DNA from: Candidatus Nitrosomarinus catalina
Lineage (GTDB): Archaea; Thermoproteota; Nitrososphaeria; Nitrososphaerales; Nitrosopumilaceae
Direction of reading: 5' to 3'
NCBI RefSeq assembly: GCF_002156965.1
Contig: NZ_CP021324.1
Span: 1,066,681 to 1,130,680, forward strand
Length of the DNA: 64,000 nucleotides
Positions 50,881-59,468 of this stretch are shown here, one piece after another. Both the position numbers and the translations under genes were made by a program. Position 1 is the first letter of the stretch, and each line of letters starts with the position of its first letter. The notes beneath the pieces are model-generated. The model made no database searches. It saw only the letters and a program-made list of their open reading frames with translations, and was not told the origin of the DNA.

Positions 50881-52544
50881 AGATACCCTACCTCCTTTGC
50901 AATTTTTTTAATTTCTTCTTGTTTTGCACCAATAACATGCAATCCAATCCACTTGTTCACTAAATCTGAACCACCCAATTGATTTGCTTGATCAAGTAAC
51001 ATTCGTCGCCTTGATTTTAAAACTGCATTTCTAAAATCTTTGATTGCAGCTCTAACATCTTGTTGTCCAATAATTGCACCGCCACCGACAAAAGCACGTG
51101 CACCATCTGCAAATACAGAGCCTATATTTTCAATATTTACACCTCCATCAGCCTCGATGCAGCCTGAAAAATTGTGTTCACTAAGAATAGAGTTCAATCT
51201 AGCCATTTTGGAATGAGTTTCTTCAATGTATTTTTGACCAGATTTTCCAGGAACAACAGACATGACAATTAGTTGATCCAATGTTGACAAAAATTTGTAA
51301 GACCATTCAGGTAATTCAGTATCGGGGTTTATAGCAAAACCAACACCAACTTGATTTTGTTTTAAAGTATCATGAATCTCTCCAAAACTAGACTCATCAG
51401 TTACTTCGGCATGGACTGTGACTATATCACTACCAGCATCTATGTAATCCCTCACATGTTTTACAGGATCATTTATCATAAGGTGTGTATCAAATGGAAT
51501 TACAGTTAATGGTCGAAGTTCTTTAATTTTATTATGATCAAAAGTTTTTGTCGGAACAAATTGACCGTCCATGACATCAAGATGAATTAAATCAGATCTT
51601 CCAGTTACACATCTCTTAACTTCATTTTCTAAATTAGACATATCACCTGCAATAATTGAAGGAGCAATCAAAAATTGAGAATCTAATTCAGAATTAATTA
51701 TAGGAACAACATCAGAATCCGGGGCTTTACCATGCCATTGTGGATTGTCTTCCATATGTTCCAAAGACTTTCCCTTGATAGTTCTAGAAATAATAATTGT
51801 AGGAACTCCTTTAGTTGCATTTGCTTTTGTTATTGCTGCATCAATTTGTTCAACTCTATGTCCATCAATTTCAAGAACATTCCAACCAAATGATCTCCAT
51901 TTATCACCAGTCTTCCATCGTGATGCATCTTTCCACATTTCTGTAATATCATCACTCTCTAATTTTTCATCTAATGGCATTATTTTTTCAGTGTAAGAGT
52001 CCTGTTGAATAAAATTTCTATCAAGAAAAGCAGTTAGATTATCAACTTTGTATTTTGTAGCTGTCATTGCAGCTTCCCAAACTTGGCCTTCATCAGATTC
52101 ACCATCACCAATTATCGTATAGACATGATGATCTTTAGAATCAATTTTTGCAGCAAGTGCAATTCCAACAGAATAAGATAATCCCGTACCAAGTGAGCCT
52201 CCACAAAATTCAACACCAGGACATTTCAAATCGGGATGACCTTGTAATTTACTGCCAAATTTTCGTAAAGTTTCAATTTCAGACTCAGGAAAATATCCAG
52301 CTACGGCCATATTAGAAAATAATCCAGGTGCAGCGTGACCTTTTGATAATACTAATCTATCACGATCTTCCCATTGAGGATTTTGAGGGTCAAATTTCAA
52401 ATGTTTGTTAAATAAACAACCCAAAATTTCAGCCATTGAAAATGAGCCACCTGGATGTCCAGAACCTGCAGTATTAGTTGCCTTTATTACTAATTTACGA
52501 GCTCTTAGAATATTTTTTTTAATTTGATAATAATTCAGGCCCAT
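50877..52544 (-). CDS. transketolase N-terminal subunit fused to ribulose-phosphate 3-epimerase
   Basis: One 555-residue frame with two enzymes. Residues 1-280 form the thiamine-diphosphate-binding subunit of transketolase: GSGHPGGSFSMAE near 27, RLVLSKGHAAPGL, CGGSLGTGLSYSVGIALA, the Mg/TPP motif GDGESDEGQVWEA near 146-158 and QWHGKAP. Residues 290-508 are a ribulose-phosphate 3-epimerase barrel: LIAPSIIAGD, HLDVMDGQFVPT (321-332), FDTHLM, VMSVVPGKSGQK and EADGGVN. A helical tail of about 45 residues follows. The epimerase makes xylulose 5-phosphate, the donor for transketolase. A frameshift artefact is unlikely because reading continues smoothly. Confidence 0.94.
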   Translation of the reverse strand: MGLNYYQIKKNILRARKLVIKATNTAGSGHPGGSFSMAEILGCLFNKHLKFDPQNPQWEDRDRLVLSKGHAAPGLFSNMAVAGYFPESEIETLRKFGSKLQGHPDLKCPGVEFCGGSLGTGLSYSVGIALAAKIDSKDHHVYTIIGDGESDEGQVWEAAMTATKYKVDNLTAFLDRNFIQQDSYTEKIMPLDEKLESDDITEMWKDASRWKTGDKWRSFGWNVLEIDGHRVEQIDAAITKANATKGVPTIIISRTIKGKSLEHMEDNPQWHGKAPDSDVVPIINSELDSQFLIAPSIIAGDMSNLENEVKRCVTGRSDLIHLDVMDGQFVPTKTFDHNKIKELRPLTVIPFDTHLMINDPVKHVRDYIDAGSDIVTVHAEVTDESSFGEIHDTLKQNQVGVGFAINPDTELPEWSYKFLSTLDQLIVMSVVPGKSGQKYIEETHSKMARLNSILSEHNFSGCIEADGGVNIENIGSVFADGARAFVGGGAIIGQQDVRAAIKDFRNAVLKSRRRMLLDQANQLGGSDLVNKWIGLHVIGAKQEEIKKIAKEVGYL

Positions 52545-52619
52545 CTGGATCGTTTCTTCACAAATTGAATAAAAATCTACTTCTGCAATATTTTAATTTG
52601 ATCGCAATTTAATGTAAAT

Positions 52620-53009
52620 ATGGAAATTAAAGATGAAATTCCAATTGTACTTTTTGATGATCAATGTTATGTTTGTATAAAATTTGCAACAATTGTAAAT
52701 TTTTTTTCAAGAGGAAAAATTACAATGGTAGGGCATTATTCTGATTTTGGAGAAAAAATAAGAAAAGAAATTCTAGATGATTCAGCATTAGAGATGTTTT
52801 GGTTTATCGATGAAAAAATTGCAAGTGGAGGAAGAGCAGCATTATTCCCATTAATCAAAGCAATTTTCTCTACTAAATCAAGAAAAACAAAATTTGTTCA
52901 AATGGATAATATTTGCAGTAATGAATGTAAGAGTGCTAAAGCAGTATTTGTTAGATCATTTACATTAATTACAAATAGTAAAAAATTAGCATATAGAAAA
53001 TCTAAATAA
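52620..53009 (+). CDS. DCC family thiol-disulfide protein (DUF393-like)
   Basis: A 129-residue protein beginning with IPIVLFDDQCYVCIKFATIV, the DxxCxxC start of the DCC (DUF393) thioredoxin-like family, and a later aromatic segment SALEMFWFIDEKIASGGRAAL typical of it. Two more cysteines (NICSNEC near 96-102) are present. Likely a redox protein; substrate unknown. A short spacer leads into pepA on the same strand. Confidence 0.75.
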   Translation: MEIKDEIPIVLFDDQCYVCIKFATIVNFFSRGKITMVGHYSDFGEKIRKEILDDSALEMFWFIDEKIASGGRAALFPLIKAIFSTKSRKTKFVQMDNICSNECKSAKAVFVRSFTLITNSKKLAYRKSK

Positions 53010-53031
53010 TGCTTTAAAAACAGGATGTATA

Positions 53032-54507
53032 ATGAAGATAAAAAGAGACAGTTCTGCAAAAAGAAAAACAGAACTTCTATGTGGATTTGTTTTAGAAGAT
53101 TCGAATAAAGTTTTAGGATTACCAAAAGTTGATTCTAAGACAACGTCATCAATAAATCAATCATTAAAAGATATGAACGGTAAACTTGGAAAATTAACAA
53201 TTATTCCAATTCCAGGAAAAAAACAGGCTCAAAGAATCCTTCTTGCAGGTCTTGGAAAAAAAGAAAACATTACAAACGATACAATAAGATTTGTTTCAGG
53301 TAAAATTGCACAAACTGCAAGAGAATTAAAATTAAAAGAATTTTCAATCATAGTCCCTCCAACTTTTGTAAATGATTCAGTTTCATCAATTTCCCAAATT
53401 GTGGAAGGTGCAAAAATGTCATTATACAAATTTGATAAATTTAAAGCTGAAAAAGTAGATAAATCACCAGACATGACAATCATAGTTTCTAAATCAAGTA
53501 AGATTTCAAAAGCAATCAAAATTGCTGAGTCTGTTGCAGATGGTGCAATATTTACAAAAAGTATTGCAAATTTACCTCCAAACGAATGCACACCTACAAC
53601 ATTAGCAAATTTTGCTAAAAATATTTCAAAAAAGAATAAAATGAAATGTACTGTAATTTCGCAACCAGAATTAAAGAAAAAAGGTTTTGGTGGAATTACA
53701 GCAGTAGGTAAAGGAAGTAAGAATGAACCAAAATTAATTACAATGGAGCACAACAATGGACCTAAGAATCAAAAACCAATTGTATTAGTTGGAAAAGCAG
53801 TTACATTTGATACTGGTGGAATTTCATTAAAACCCGGTCAAAGTATGGATGAAATGAAGTTTGACAAATGTGGAGGATGTACAGTGCTAGGAATAATGAA
53901 ATCAGTTTCAGAATTAAAATTGCCAATTAATGTAGTGGGAATTATACCTTCAGTAGAAAATATGCCAGGAGGAGAAGCATATAGACCTGGCGACATAATA
54001 AAACTATACAATGGAAAAACTGCAGAAATTCTAAATACAGATGCAGAAGGTAGGCTCATTTTAGCAGATGCATTAGCTTATGGTGAAAAACAATATTCAC
54101 CAAAGGCAATAATTGATTTTGCAACTTTAACAGGTGCATGCATCATAGCTCTTGGAAATAATGTAGCTGCAATTGTTTCAAATAATGAACAATTAACAGA
54201 AAAAATTACAACATCATCTAAAACAACAACAGAAGAAATTTGGGAGTTACCACTAACACAAGACTATATGGATATGATAAAATCAGATGTTGCAGATATT
54301 AAGAATATTGGAATTGGAAGAGCTGCTGGAACTATAACAGCTGCTGCATTTTTGAAAAGTGCAATTAAAGATACACCATGGGCACATCTAGATATTGCAG
54401 GTGTTGCTTGGACTCAAGGAGCAGCAACAAAAGATAAGCCATACAATCCAAAAGGTGCAACAGGATTTGGTGTTAGATTGATTTTAGACTATTTACAGAA
54501 ATTATAA
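53032..54507 (+). CDS. pepA: leucyl aminopeptidase (M17)
   Basis: A cytosolic di-zinc aminopeptidase, 491 residues. The catalytic domain has GKAVTFDTGGISLKPGQSMD near 256-275 (metal-binding Lys and Asp), DKCGGCTVLG, MPGGEAYRPGDII and the NTDAEGRL signature near 335. The C-terminal part includes ATLTGACIIALG and GRAAGTITAAAFL. It cuts N-terminal residues from peptides and probably takes part in protein turnover. Length is normal. Confidence 0.95.
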   Translation: MKIKRDSSAKRKTELLCGFVLEDSNKVLGLPKVDSKTTSSINQSLKDMNGKLGKLTIIPIPGKKQAQRILLAGLGKKENITNDTIRFVSGKIAQTARELKLKEFSIIVPPTFVNDSVSSISQIVEGAKMSLYKFDKFKAEKVDKSPDMTIIVSKSSKISKAIKIAESVADGAIFTKSIANLPPNECTPTTLANFAKNISKKNKMKCTVISQPELKKKGFGGITAVGKGSKNEPKLITMEHNNGPKNQKPIVLVGKAVTFDTGGISLKPGQSMDEMKFDKCGGCTVLGIMKSVSELKLPINVVGIIPSVENMPGGEAYRPGDIIKLYNGKTAEILNTDAEGRLILADALAYGEKQYSPKAIIDFATLTGACIIALGNNVAAIVSNNEQLTEKITTSSKTTTEEIWELPLTQDYMDMIKSDVADIKNIGIGRAAGTITAAAFLKSAIKDTPWAHLDIAGVAWTQGAATKDKPYNPKGATGFGVRLILDYLQKL

Positions 54508-54509
54508 AA

Positions 54510-54638
54510 TCAGTAGCCTCTACTATTTCTATCAGGAGTTCCAACATTTGGATTTCTCCAACCATGTTTTTCCATCATATGATTTAGTAATCGAATGTCA
54601 TTATCACATTTTTCTCCACAGACACTACAGTTTGGCAT
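54510..54638 (-). CDS. 42-residue C2H2 zinc-finger mini-protein
   Basis: The minus-strand frame from the ATG at 54638 encodes 42 residues: CSVCGEK (Cys4 and Cys7), a helix and H-x4-H (NHMMEKHGW). This is the classical C2H2 zinc-finger spacing C-x2-C-x12-H-x4-H. It sits between pepA and the 5S rRNA. Small thaumarchaeal proteins with single C2H2 fingers are plausible, but the function is unknown. Confidence 0.6.
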   Translation of the reverse strand: MPNCSVCGEKCDNDIRLLNHMMEKHGWRNPNVGTPDRNSRGY

Positions 54639-54693
54639 TGAAATCAATTCAATCAGATAACATGGATATTAAAAGATTGATTGAAAAGTAGAA

Positions 54694-54812
54694 AATGCCA
54701 GCACTGTTGCTTCCCAAGAGCTCTCGCATCTTAGTAGCACAACAGCGACATCAGGTTTGACTTCTAAGTTCGGAACGGGATTAGGTCGCACCCTGACGCT
54801 ATGGCCGGCTTG
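54694..54812 (-). rRNA. rrf: 5S ribosomal RNA
   Basis: On the minus strand the RNA starts AGCCGGCCATAGCG and ends near GTGCTGGC; the ends pair (GCCGGC with GCTGGC). The conserved internal segments CCGTTCCGAACTTAGAAGTC and GATGCGAGAGCTCTTGGGAA are clear. Length is about 119 nt. It stands alone with no 16S or 23S nearby; exact ends are approximate. Confidence 0.93.
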
Positions 54813-54906
54813 AAAATTATTCCATAATTCTAATGTATTAAGGTAACGACAGATTTGAAATCAACTCAAAATAGGTATAAAGCAAAGAAAATATCGAATT
54901 ACAACT

Positions 54907-56694
54907 ATGACACATAGAGTTGCAGTATTGGATCAAGATCTATGTCAGCCACAAAAATGTGGCCTAGAATGTATAAAATATTGCCCAGTTAACAAATCAG
55001 GCGCAGAATGTGTAACGATTCATGAAGAATCAAAAAAGGCGCAAATTGATGAGGATATTTGTAATGGTTGCGGAATATGTGTTAAAGTATGCCCGTTTGA
55101 TGCAATAACAATTGTGAATTTAGCAAGCGAATTAGCTACCGATAAAATTCATCAATATGGAACAAATTCTTTTAGATTATACAAATTACCTACTCCAAGA
55201 AAAGGAGAAGTTGTCGGGTTATTAGGCAGAAATGGAATGGGAAAAAGTACAGTTGTCAATATACTTTCAGGAAAACTAAAACCAAATCTTGGAAGGTATG
55301 AAAATCCACCAGAGTGGGATGAAATTTTTAAACATTATAGTGGAACAGAATTAAAACAACATTTTCAAAAAATTGAACAAAATCAAATTCGCGCATCAAT
55401 TAAACCACAGCAAATTCATCATCTTGCAGAAGCATTTGACGGTACAGGAAATGAATTACTTGACAAATATGATGAAAGAGGAGTTTCTAGAGAATTAGTA
55501 AGAGAATTAGGATTGCAAAATTCAATGGAACAAAGTTTGAAAGAACTTAGTGGAGGGGAATTACAAAGAATTGCAGTAGCTGCTGCGGCATCAAAAGATA
55601 CAGAATTTTACTTTTTTGATGAACCATCATCATACAACGATGTATTTCAAAGAACAGGTGTTGCAAGAGTAATTCAAGGATTAGCTAAAATTGGAAAAAG
55701 CGTAATGGTTGTAGAACATGATTTAACATTATTAGATTTCCTCAGTGACTATATCGAAGTATTATACGGTGAACCAGCAGCTTATGGAATTGTTTCAAAT
55801 ATTTTATCAACCAAAATAGGAATCAATGTTTTTCTTGACGGATATCTTCCAAATGAAAATGTTAGATTTAGGGAGAAAAAATTCTCCATGGATGTATCAT
55901 CGTCTTCAACAGATATTTTTCAAGAAGATACAGAAATAGTAAATTATCCAAAATTAGAAAAGAAATTTGATTCGTTTTCAGTATCCATTGAGCCTGGAAG
56001 AGTAAGAAAAGGAGAAGTTTTGGGAATTATGGGGGCAAATGCTCTTGGAAAAACAACAATGATGAAAATGATTGCAGGTGTTCAAAAACCAGATGTAGGT
56101 TCTGTTGATAAAAAGATCAAAATTGCATACAAACCACAATATCTACAAAATGATATTGATGTTGAAGTGATTGCACTTTTAGAAAAAGCAAATGGAGGAC
56201 CAATTGAGGGAAGTCAAGAAGAGGAACAAATTCTAGATCCTTTAAAAATTAAAAAATTATACAACAAATCAGTTAAAAATCTCTCAGGAGGAGAACTTCA
56301 AAAAATTGCTGTGGCATCATGTCTAATTCAAAAAGTAGATTTGTATGCATTAGATGAACCTTCAGCATTTTTAGATGTAGAAGATCGAATTGCAGTTGCA
56401 AAATTTTTGCAGAAATTTGTTCGTTCATTTGGAAAATCAGCAATAATTATTGATCACGATTTACAATTAATGGATTTGATGTCAGATTCTATGATAATTT
56501 TTGAAGGTGAATCAGGAAAAGCAGGAACTGCAACATCACCACTTCCAAAATCAGAAGCAATGAATAGATTCCTAAAATCATTAGACATGTCATTTCGAAG
56601 AGATGAAAAAAGTTTGAGACCAAGAGTAAATAAAATAGAAAGTAGATTAGACAAAGATCAAAAGGCATCAGGAAACTTTTACTACAAACATTGA
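54907..56694 (+). CDS. ABCE1/RLI ribosome-recycling ATPase
   Basis: A 595-residue ABC protein that splits ribosomes after termination. The N-terminal region holds two [4Fe-4S] motifs (CQPQKCGLECIKYCP at about 13-27 and CNGCGICVKVCP). The first ATPase domain has Walker A GRNGMGKST, signature LSGGELQR and a FDEPSS Walker B; the second has GANALGKTT, LSGGELQK and LDEPSAFLDVED. Length is typical. It is followed by a Trm5-like gene with a 4-nt overlap (TTGA), fitting a role in translation. Confidence 0.96.
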   Translation: MTHRVAVLDQDLCQPQKCGLECIKYCPVNKSGAECVTIHEESKKAQIDEDICNGCGICVKVCPFDAITIVNLASELATDKIHQYGTNSFRLYKLPTPRKGEVVGLLGRNGMGKSTVVNILSGKLKPNLGRYENPPEWDEIFKHYSGTELKQHFQKIEQNQIRASIKPQQIHHLAEAFDGTGNELLDKYDERGVSRELVRELGLQNSMEQSLKELSGGELQRIAVAAAASKDTEFYFFDEPSSYNDVFQRTGVARVIQGLAKIGKSVMVVEHDLTLLDFLSDYIEVLYGEPAAYGIVSNILSTKIGINVFLDGYLPNENVRFREKKFSMDVSSSSTDIFQEDTEIVNYPKLEKKFDSFSVSIEPGRVRKGEVLGIMGANALGKTTMMKMIAGVQKPDVGSVDKKIKIAYKPQYLQNDIDVEVIALLEKANGGPIEGSQEEEQILDPLKIKKLYNKSVKNLSGGELQKIAVASCLIQKVDLYALDEPSAFLDVEDRIAVAKFLQKFVRSFGKSAIIIDHDLQLMDLMSDSMIIFEGESGKAGTATSPLPKSEAMNRFLKSLDMSFRRDEKSLRPRVNKIESRLDKDQKASGNFYYKH

Positions 56695-57527
56695 CTCGAA
56701 TGCTAAAAAAATCACTAGAAAGCGTTCTAACATCACAAGAAAGTAATGAATTGATTTCAGCATTTGATCAAATTGGAAATATAATCATTGTTAGAATCCC
56801 AGACTCACTATTATCAAAGAAAAAAATTATTGGTGAAACTCTACTAAATGAGGTAAAAATTGTAAAAAGTGTATTTTATCAATCATCGGCAGTAGAGGGA
56901 GATTTTCGCACCAGAAATCTAGAAATTTTAGCCGGAGAGGACAATACGGAAACAGAGTACAAAGAATTTGGGTGTAAATTTATTGTGGATGTAGAAAATG
57001 CATTTTTCTCGCCTCGATTATCAACAGAAAGAGAAAGAATTGCAAAATTAACTCAGGATGGGGAAGTAATTACAAACATGTTTGCAGGCGTCGGAATGTT
57101 TTCTATAATGGCTGCAAAAAAGAAAAAATGTACAGTATATAGTCTAGATTTAAATCCAATTGCATCAAAACTTTGTGAAAGAAATATTGCAATTAACAAA
57201 CTAGCAGGAGAAGTGATTTCAATTAATGGTAATGCATCAAAAATTATTGAAGAGCAATTAATCGATAAATCAGACAGAACATTGACATTATTACCAGAAA
57301 GATCAGATGAATTTTTAGATTCTGCAATCAGTACAACAAAAAATGGCGGTATCATTCATTATTATTCTCACATTCATGCAGATAAAAAATCTGAAGCTGG
57401 GAAATTAACAGAGGAACATTATAAAAAAATCACACCAGTAAAATCAGAAATTCTTGGATCAAAAATTGTAAGAGCTGTAGGTCCAAGATATTATCAAACT
57501 GTTGTAGATGTTAAAATCACTAAGTAG
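56691..57527 (+). CDS. Trm5-like tRNA methyltransferase with altered catalytic motif
   Basis: A class I SAM methyltransferase, 278 residues, resembling the tRNA (guanine-37 N1) methyltransferase Trm5. Family features are DVENAFFSPRLSTERERIAK near 100-119, MFAGVGMFSIMAAK near 130 (SAM loop) and YSLDLNPIASKLCERNI, then the C-terminal GGIIHYYSHIHAD. The N-(L/P)-P motif that contacts the base in Trm5 reads LLPE (200-203) here, so Asn is replaced by Leu. The start is TTG overlapping the ABCE1 stop; an ATG at 56700 is the alternative. Tyw2-type activity is also possible. Confidence 0.82.
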   Translation: MTRMLKKSLESVLTSQESNELISAFDQIGNIIIVRIPDSLLSKKKIIGETLLNEVKIVKSVFYQSSAVEGDFRTRNLEILAGEDNTETEYKEFGCKFIVDVENAFFSPRLSTERERIAKLTQDGEVITNMFAGVGMFSIMAAKKKKCTVYSLDLNPIASKLCERNIAINKLAGEVISINGNASKIIEEQLIDKSDRTLTLLPERSDEFLDSAISTTKNGGIIHYYSHIHADKKSEAGKLTEEHYKKITPVKSEILGSKIVRAVGPRYYQTVVDVKITK

Positions 57528-57750
57528 ATGAATCATCAGCTGATGTAATTGTTGCAGATGTAGGTTTTGTTGTTGCCATCACATACCCTATCCATGCAAT
57601 AATTCCAAGAATACCACCAACAGCCATCAATACAGATAACTGTAAAACAATTGGAGACCATTCAGATAACATTAGTAGATATGCATAAACAAAGAATCCA
57701 CCAATACACAATACAAAAATTAGAACTCCCATCCCCTTGCGTTTATCCAT
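57520..57750 (-). CDS. small two-helix membrane protein
   Basis: A 76-residue protein with two membrane segments (LIFVLCIGGFFVYAYLLML and LSVLMAVGGILGIIAWIGYV), a basic N-terminus (MDKRKG) and a short Ser/Thr-rich acidic tail. No known family. It converges on the Trm5-like gene, overlapping by 8 nt. Confidence 0.65.
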   Translation of the reverse strand: MDKRKGMGVLIFVLCIGGFFVYAYLLMLSEWSPIVLQLSVLMAVGGILGIIAWIGYVMATTKPTSATITSADDSST

Positions 57751-57790
57751 ATCGGAAAATTTTTTCTGAGTTATTTATTGTTTTAATATA

Positions 57791-58282
57791 CTAATTCAAT
57801 TCAACTGCCATCAAATAAGCAGATTCACCATCACGATAGTATGCATTTAGTTCTTGTCTAATAACAAATCCAAGTTTTTCATAAAGACGAACAGCATCAG
57901 TATTACTACATCTAACTTCTAGGTAAAACTCATCACAATTTCTATTCTTTACACCTATTACAGATTCTTCAACAAGTGCTTTACCAATTCCTTTTTTTCT
58001 ATATTCATCTAGTACTGCAATAGAGACAACATGACCTTTTTTTACAAAACCCAGTTTTTTAAAATTTGAAAAACCAAATTCAGTTTTACACATTTCATAT
58101 CCAACAATTTTACCATTAATTTCTGCAACCAAAAATGCTTCAGGTAATTCTTGAAGTAGTGATTCATAGAAATAATCAGAATAGTGTTCAGGTAAAGTTT
58201 TGAGATTAATTTCCATAACAGAAATTAGATCGCTTTGTGCGGCTCTACGAATATTGCAATCACCAATTTGTCTCAAAATCAC
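57791..58282 (-). CDS. rimI: RimI/Ard1-like N-terminal protein acetyltransferase
   Basis: GNAT fold of about 163 residues from the GTG at 58282 (ILRQIGDCNIRRAAQSDLIS); an upstream ATG would add eight residues. The acetyl-CoA motif is GHVVSIAVLDEYRKKGIGKA near 86-105 and the C-terminal part LEVRCSNTDAVRLYEKLGF near 128-146. These match archaeal RimI/Ard1 enzymes that acetylate N-termini of proteins. Divergent from the site-2 protease gene. Confidence 0.85.
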   Translation of the reverse strand: MILRQIGDCNIRRAAQSDLISVMEINLKTLPEHYSDYFYESLLQELPEAFLVAEINGKIVGYEMCKTEFGFSNFKKLGFVKKGHVVSIAVLDEYRKKGIGKALVEESVIGVKNRNCDEFYLEVRCSNTDAVRLYEKLGFVIRQELNAYYRDGESAYLMAVELN

Positions 58283-58361
58283 TTGCACAAATACAGGATA
58301 AAACAATCAATATTTAATTTTAAACACAAAGATCATTAATGAATAAAAGATAGGAAAATAG

Positions 58362-59468
58362 ATGGTTGAAGATTCTCAAGATGGCGTAATTTCATTGGTT
58401 AATTCAATTTTTGATGTGGAAGAATTTACAAAAACAGAATTTACATTACAATTTAAAATTAATAATTCAGAATTTCAAACAAAATTTGAAGATTTAGCCA
58501 GAGCCTTAGAAAACATGAGTTATGTTTGCAAAGTAGTAAAAAATGATGAAGGGATATTGATTGAAGTTCAAAAATTTACAATAAAAAAACCAAGAAAATG
58601 GCTCAATGCAACATGGACACCACGAATATTGTTTGCAGTTGTAATTGGATTTGTAATGATTGACGGGTATTATAGGACATCAGGTACAAATTCGATTATA
58701 GAGATTGGAGAGCCATTTGAAATGGCAATTGTGTATACACTTGCACTTTTAGGAATTTTAGGAACACATGAACTTGGTCACATCATTGCAGCTAAATCAC
58801 ATAAACTAAAAACAAGTTGGCCTTACTTTATTCCAGGGTTGCCAATAGTTGGAATTCCTACATTTGGTGCATTCATTCAATCAAAAGGATTGACAATTAA
58901 TCGTAATATCTTATTTGATGTAGCTATTGCAGGACCAATTGCAGGACTAGCAATTGCAATTATTGTATCACTTTATGGTGCATATACGGCTCCAATATTA
59001 GATCAAGAAATTGCAGAAGGACTATTTGCAGAACAGGTTTTGGTTGAATGGGAACAAGGAGAACCATTACTAATGACTGCAAGTTTAGCTGTGTTTGGTA
59101 AAGGAGGTCCAGGTCACGAAGTAATTATGACACCAGTAATGTTTGCAGCATGGATTGGATTTTTAATTACATTTTTGAATTTACTTCCAGCATGGCAACT
59201 TGATGGTGGACACATGGCAAGAACTCTTTTGGGTCAAAAAATTCATAGATATGCCACATATGGTAGCATGTTGATACTTGTTTTGTTAAATTATTGGCTC
59301 ATGGCAATCTTAATTTTAGTTATGTCAATGAAAAACCCAAGTGCAACACCACTTGACGATGTCTCACCTCTTACAAAAAATAGAAAACTGGCATATATCG
59401 GAATTATAGTATTAGCGGTTTTGTGTGCACCATTACCATCAGGATTGTTTTCAGGTATTTTACCTTAG
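58362..59468 (+). CDS. site-2 protease (M50 membrane metalloprotease)
   Basis: A 368-residue intramembrane zinc protease. An N-terminal soluble domain of about 80 residues precedes several helices. The HELGH motif (136-140) lies in membrane segment LLGILGTHELGHIIAAKS, and the second ligand is in NLLPAWQLDGGHMA. Members cut membrane-bound regulators or clear signal peptides. Substrate is unknown. It converges on the LarA-like gene (9-nt overlap). Confidence 0.92.
   Translation: MVEDSQDGVISLVNSIFDVEEFTKTEFTLQFKINNSEFQTKFEDLARALENMSYVCKVVKNDEGILIEVQKFTIKKPRKWLNATWTPRILFAVVIGFVMIDGYYRTSGTNSIIEIGEPFEMAIVYTLALLGILGTHELGHIIAAKSHKLKTSWPYFIPGLPIVGIPTFGAFIQSKGLTINRNILFDVAIAGPIAGLAIAIIVSLYGAYTAPILDQEIAEGLFAEQVLVEWEQGEPLLMTASLAVFGKGGPGHEVIMTPVMFAAWIGFLITFLNLLPAWQLDGGHMARTLLGQKIHRYATYGSMLILVLLNYWLMAILILVMSMKNPSATPLDDVSPLTKNRKLAYIGIIVLAVLCAPLPSGLFSGILP

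Noticed and set aside
51745-51996. Possible frameshift joining two genes in the transketolase-epimerase fusion
   Set aside because: The fused frame reads through without a break in motifs or codon use, and the junction near residue 285 has a plausible linker.
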